Below are positions 60,572-61,706 of a stretch of DNA of 61,706 nt, piece after piece; the first letter of the stretch is position 1; each line of letters opens with the position of its first letter. The stretch comes from Leucogyrophana mollusca (Eukaryota > Basidiomycota > Agaricomycetes > Boletales), in assembly GCA_021014945.1 (NCBI GenBank), contig MU266482.1, positions 6,597-68,302 of the forward strand. Direction: 5' to 3'. Both the position numbers and the translations under genes were made by a program. Below the pieces are notes generated by a model that was not told the origin of the DNA, ran no database searches, and saw nothing but the letters and a program-made list of their open reading frames with translations.

Positions 60572-61706
60572 GATTTCAAAGTCGAGGTACTTGGTGAGGG
60601 GAACAGTGATAGTGTACTGTTCAAGTGCGTTTCGGAACATTGTAGTGCCTCCATTTTTGGCAATATATCGGACATCGAACTCAGATTAGTGGTGCCGAGA
60701 TATGCCGAGCCACCGGGTACCTAGTTCAGCACTGGCAGGATCATGCCGCAGTGATGCGGTGGCTGTAATTTGCTCGGAGTCAAAAAAAAATTAGGCTGAG
60801 AAATTTTCGGATCGCTACAATGTTCTGCAACGCACTGGAAACCGAGTTGTACTATCATTCCACCACTAGTGCAACTTTTTCAATGAATCATTTTTAACGC
60901 ATCAACGACTCAACTCCTTCTCTCAAAAATTTAGGGCTACATAATAACCTACATGAGAAATATGACCTATATTTTTTTTGATTTGTTTTTGAAGAGGATA
61001 TGCGCTCGGAGTGAACCCAAGTTTCGAGAGCAACATCCACGTATAATGCAACTTTTTGTCACACTGTGTCACACACTCGGCTCATCACGGCAGGCCTCAT
61101 TTGGTACTCCGCTCGCCGTCCTTGTCAATTGAAAGATCATGCACAGCGAAGGGATCGTTTGCGGCAGTGGCAGGTGAATTATGAGCAGGGGATTTTACAT
61201 TCTAGGGTGCTTGATAGGTCAAATATGGAGATTAATGTACGAGAGTGAATTTGCTCACGATTTTCTTGTGTTGATGAGGAGCTTGCACTGCTTGCTGTTG
61301 TACCAGACGCCACACTCAATCGGAGACTAGATTTTGTCACGCGAGCTATCATTGCTGTCACTTCTCCCTCCTGAAAGACATGAAATGGGGAGTGCTGCAG
61401 TAGTACACACCTTTCTGTTTTGTAAAACATGTAGATTTGACTTGTATGAGTATTACCAATGTACTCCAGGTCGAAGTTCTGCGAGGAGTGGTCTCTGCTG
61501 ACAGGTTCCTGGGGCATGGTGGCACATACTCCTCTGCAAATCTGACTTGATCGCAATGTTGCACTTGCAACACCTCATTAATTTTTTGTTGGATGCTTCA
61601 GGACATCTATTATATACACTGTAGACATGCTCTAATTTTTGCAGCATGAAGGGAGCACTGCAATGTGGTGTTTTCGGAAAGTTGCACTGTGGGTGCCAGT
61701 TGCACT
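60572..61706. other. Gene-poor right end with repeated short motifs
   Basis: No gene is supported; minus frames at 61,179-61,647 overlap each other and show no motif. A GTGCAACT/AGTTGCAC core recurs (60,869, 61,681 and 61,698; related forms at 61,047 and 61,557), and a GTCAC-N5-GTCAC element lies at 61,058-61,072. Confidence 0.45.
61058..61072. promoter_or_regulatory. GTCAC-N5-GTCAC element
   Basis: Two GTCAC boxes exactly 10 bp apart. The 17 bases TGTCACACTGTGTCACA here differ at one position from the element at 25,617-25,633 in the IF1/ATP14 promoter. The neighbouring gene on the right is outside the window. Confidence 0.35.

Noticed and set aside
61179..61647. Minus-strand frames at the right end as a gene
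   Set aside because: Overlapping short frames without motif, signal peptide or plausible splicing.

Overview
The window reads as nuclear DNA of a filamentous basidiomycete, probably Agaricomycotina. Genes sit on both strands and carry many short (about 50-62 nt) spliceosomal introns. The conserved proteins are fungal: L-rhamnonate dehydratase, PEX1, mitochondrial RNA polymerase, AP-complex beta adaptin, GH30 glucanase, ATP synthase subunit h, IF1 and eIF2D. All exon structures below were assembled by hand from splice signals and frame continuity; no search was run.

Left flank (1-12.8 kb): a mitochondrial-type RRM protein; an MFS sugar porter divergent from an L-rhamnonate dehydratase (a probable L-rhamnose uptake and catabolism pair); PEX1; and one small secreted protein (SSP) gene. 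Left arm (12,828-24,600): a six-exon gene for a 3,096-residue DUF6606/DUF3638/DUF3645 protein, followed by an SSP gene broken by a 1-nt deletion. Centre (24.6-44.56 kb): IF1 divergent from ATP synthase subunit h, a Mei4-like candidate, another SSP, mitochondrial RNA polymerase divergent from beta adaptin, two degenerate tRNA-like sequences, a GH30 beta-1,6-glucanase and two small hypothetical genes. Right arm (44,564-56,364): the inverted, diverged copy of the left arm, with a second intact giant gene and an intact SSP gene. Right flank (56.4-61.7 kb): one more SSP gene, eIF2D/TMA64 and a gene-poor end.

The main feature is the large inverted segmental duplication. Two arms of about 11.8 kb enclose about 20 kb of mostly conserved genes. 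Each arm carries one giant P-loop protein gene plus one SSP gene of a family that has five members in this window. Both giant genes remain open over about 3,090 codons although their proteins differ by about 7% in the stretch I counted, so both are probably functional. The giant protein has SecA/helicase-like P-loop and acidic motifs; its role is not established. A second cross-window signal is a GTCAC-N5-GTCAC element found three times, two of them upstream of genes for mitochondrial proteins.
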